Origin: a virus
Strand: one strand, 5' to 3'
Virus record (IMG/VR): IMGVR_UViG_3300042549_002554
Location: 1-24,294 of that record
Length of the DNA: 24,294 bases
The notes below the pieces were generated by a model. That model made no database searches. It saw nothing but the letters and a program-made list of their open reading frames with translations, and was not told where the DNA came from. Positions 23,825 to 24,294 of the stretch are shown in pieces (position 1 is the stretch's first letter; each line of letters opens with the position of its first letter). The translations under genes and the position numbers were made by a program.

Positions 23825-24294
23825 TACGCTGCTTTCGGAGGAATAGTGTCTAACAATACGAATCCAGAAGGAATACCTTTTGAATCTCGTTTATAAACTT
23901 TATCATTTACCATAGTAAATGCTTGTTTTCTTCCACCCTTAGATTTAAAGGACACATGGATCCAGCATGATTCTGGGAAACGATACTCTAAAATTAACTG
24001 GTCGTATGGAAGTAACTTTTCAAGTTGTTGAATAAACTCGTATGTTTTAGTATACTTGTCTGGAAGCATAATACCGATATCTAATGCTTGTCCTTTACAA
24101 TGGTCTGATGTTGGCGACTCATTGGCAACAACACCCTTTAGACGATAACCTGAGTTAATCTTCCACTGTTTCTTATATCCACCAATACCACCTGGAAGAA
24201 CATTTACTGCTGGCTCAAGAAGATTCTGGCAGGTCAGGGCAAGATTACATACAATTTCCTGAGCAGTGTATAATCTTTCTGGTGCATCTTTACT
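23824..24294 (-). CDS. M15-type zinc peptidase, C-terminal 156 aa (cut by right window edge)
   Basis: The frame stays open from the right edge, so the true start is outside; the ATG at 24069 is internal. The visible part contains INSGYR, then SPTSDHCKGQALDIG, which is the M15 SxHxxGxAxD zinc motif (His and Asp ligands), and later ESCWIHVSF, supplying the second His. M15 enzymes cleave D-Ala-containing or cross-bridge peptides of peptidoglycan. In T4 the hub protein gp5 carries a lysozyme; here a peptidase in the same module, upstream of PAAR and gp25, probably does the local cell-wall digestion during injection. Whether it is a separate protein or the C-terminus of a hub polypeptide cannot be seen. 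An endolysin is less likely in this setting. Confidence 0.85.
   Translation of the reverse strand, partial: SKDAPERLYTAQEIVCNLALTCQNLLEPAVNVLPGGIGGYKKQWKINSGYRLKGVVANESPTSDHCKGQALDIGIMLPDKYTKTYEFIQQLEKLLPYDQLILEYRFPESCWIHVSFKSKGGRKQAFTMVNDKVYKRDSKGIPSGFVLLDTIPPKAA

Overview
The window is a stretch of a tailed-phage genome of the T4-like, contractile-tail type, most like the marine T4-like myoviruses (cyanophages, pelagiphages and relatives). The basis is gene content and order: a PAAR spike-tip protein, a gp25-like wedge protein, a gp6/baseplate-J-like protein, a gp8-like wedge protein, a 2216-residue DUF4815-type structural protein, a short coiled-coil protein and a tail fiber. The sequence is AT-rich. 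Every gene I can support is on the minus strand, so transcription runs from high to low coordinates. Genes touch or overlap, often as TAATG stop/start overlaps, and the longest gap is 38 nt. The host cannot be told from this window. I see no tRNA, IS element, CRISPR array or attachment site, and no gene-free stretch above 300 bases.

Layout in transcription order. (a) 24294-18524, baseplate: the 3' part of an M15-type peptidase (probably the hub/cell-wall enzyme), a small beta-rich structural protein, PAAR tip, gp25, gp6, a 601-aa baseplate/structural protein in the gp7 position, and a 151-aa structural protein. (b) 18501-7213, peripheral baseplate and fibers: a gp8-like protein tripled in size by Gly-rich repeats and inserted domains, the DUF4815 giant, a 76-aa coiled-coil protein, and a 406-aa tail fiber with a C-terminal domain resembling the peptidase G2 type. 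(c) 7212-1, the unusual part: a run of peptide-modifying-type enzymes directly behind the tail fiber gene. It holds a JmjC/cupin-like protein with an HxD...H site, a SPASM radical SAM enzyme, a 191-aa protein ending in a CHxS-CHxS-CHxS-RGRR tail, two unknown proteins, a second SPASM radical SAM enzyme, a hypothetical protein, a radical SAM enzyme with a probable B12-binding N-terminal domain, and a fourth radical SAM gene cut by the left edge.

The main hypothesis is that region (c) is a phage-encoded maturation system resembling a RiPP (ribosomally made, post-translationally modified peptide) pathway. The 191-aa protein would be the substrate: all of its Cys and His residues lie in its last 16 residues, and its gene overlaps the SPASM radical SAM gene by one base. 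Its place next to the tail fiber suggests a virion protein, perhaps a fiber tip or adhesin whose C-terminus is chemically modified or cross-linked. The gene families and layout are read from sequence and family knowledge. The substrate assignment, the chemistry and the virion location are inference.
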